From the NCBI GenBank assembly GCA_018402735.1, contig JAGYIF010000003.1:1-64000 (forward strand): a stretch of DNA of 64,000 bases, read 5' to 3'. Positions 63,693-64,000 of this stretch are shown in pieces (the first letter of the stretch is position 1; the number at the start of each line of letters is the position of its first letter). The notes beneath the pieces are model-generated. The model searched no databases and was not told the DNA's origin. It saw only the letters and a list, made by a program, of their open reading frames with translations. The stretch is from Pelagibacteraceae bacterium (GTDB taxonomy: Bacteria; Pseudomonadota; Alphaproteobacteria; Pelagibacterales; Pelagibacteraceae). The position numbers and the translations under genes were made by a program.

Positions 63693-64000
63693 TTAGGCTA
63701 ATTTCTTTGTTACTTCGTCTTGAACATTTTGAGGAACTTTTTCATAATGATCAAAAGACATTGTGTATTGAGCTCTACCTTGCGACATAGATCTTAATGT
63801 GTTCACATAACCAAACATATTAGCAAGTGGTACCATCGCATTAATAACGGTTGCATTGCCTCGTTTGTCTGTTGATCCAATTTGTCCTCTTCGACTGTTT
63901 AAATCTCCAATAACATCACCCATATGATCTTCAGGTGTCACTACTTCAACCTTCATAATTGGTTCTAAAAGTTTTAATCCAGCTTTTGTACAAGCTTCTT
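63693..64000 (-). CDS. fusA: Elongation factor G, C-terminal end (5' part off window)
   Basis: The reading frame stays open to the right edge, giving about 102 residues of EF-G. Before the internal ATG used by the ORF track the frame reads KLLEPIM, directly continuing into [25 protein letters not shown], the domain V signature. It ends [23 protein letters not shown] drives ribosomal translocation by GTP hydrolysis. rpsL and rpsG probably lie beyond the edge. rpsJ follows after 3 nt. Confidence 0.97.
   Translation of the reverse strand, partial: EACTKAGLKLLEPIMKVEVVTPEDHMGDVIGDLNSRRGQIGSTDKRGNATVINAMVPLANMFGYVNTLRSMSQGRAQYTMSFDHYEKVPQNVQDEVTKKLA

Noticed and set aside
1-64000. tRNA, rRNA, CRISPR, insertion sequences, prophage or integrase genes
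   Set aside because: No gap is longer than 125 nt, and none folds into a tRNA cloverleaf or has CCA-type ends, repeat-spacer pattern or transposase frame.

Overview
The window is a dense, strongly AT-rich (visibly about 70% A+T) stretch of bacterial chromosome made almost entirely of housekeeping genes. Gene order points to an alphaproteobacterium: rpmF-plsX divergent from a BamE-type lipoprotein, secY-adk-rpsM-rpsK-rpoA-rplQ, rsh-pyrE-pdxJ-acpS-lepB-rnc-era-recO, and pyrB beside a degenerate pyrC. The AT bias, 0-5 nt gaps, many overlapping genes, H+-pyrophosphatase and compact proteins fit the Pelagibacterales (SAR11) or a similarly streamlined marine lineage best. This assignment is inference. 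No tRNA, rRNA, CRISPR array, insertion sequence or phage gene was seen, and no gene-free stretch exceeds 125 bases.

Layout. 1-6459 (minus): rpmF-plsX-holB-metG-tatD, followed by a large two-domain glycosyltransferase that runs off the left edge and is absent from the ORF track. 6585-7043 (plus): BamE-like lipoprotein. 7066-15016 (minus): rpiB-glyA-nrdR-ribD-ribE-ribBX-ribH-nusB, then hppA behind its own leader. 15122-16102 (plus): hemB. 16099-27171 (minus): dapA-smpB-folK-rsh-pyrE-pdxJ-acpS-lepB-rnc-era-recO-parC-DUF2061-flavin reductase. 27233-29515 (plus): soluble lytic transglycosylase. 29520-35030 (minus): gatC-gatA-gatB, an O-methyltransferase, trhO, a peroxiredoxin and a TIGR03643 protein. 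35068-41529 (plus): ruvX, pyrB, pyrX, plsY, topA, RidA-like. 41526-46223 (minus): galU-ugd-clpS-clpA. Then panC (plus), mgtE (minus), lipB (plus). 49078-64000 (minus): fusA (partial), the S10/spc/alpha ribosomal protein clusters with secY, adk and rpoA, then crcB and an RluA-family pseudouridine synthase.

How the genes work together. Most of the window serves translation: ribosomal proteins, EF-G, MetRS, GatCAB, SmpB, Era, RNase III, and tRNA and rRNA modification. The rest covers cofactors (riboflavin, PLP, lipoate, pantothenate, heme), pyrimidines, membrane lipid (PlsX, PlsY, AcpS), DNA topology, and ClpAS protein quality control. The most interesting local arrangement is trhO overlapping a metal-type O-methyltransferase gene beside gatCAB. 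It could be a two-step pathway making 5-methoxyuridine at the tRNA wobble position. Other notable points are a DHOase homologue without its metal-binding histidines, a RibB with a degenerate RibA half, an RSH protein lacking the region between TGS and ACT, an NrdR with a changed zinc ribbon, lysine-rich tails on several ribosomal proteins, and the absence of rpmD, tuf, rpoZ and dprA from their usual neighbourhoods.
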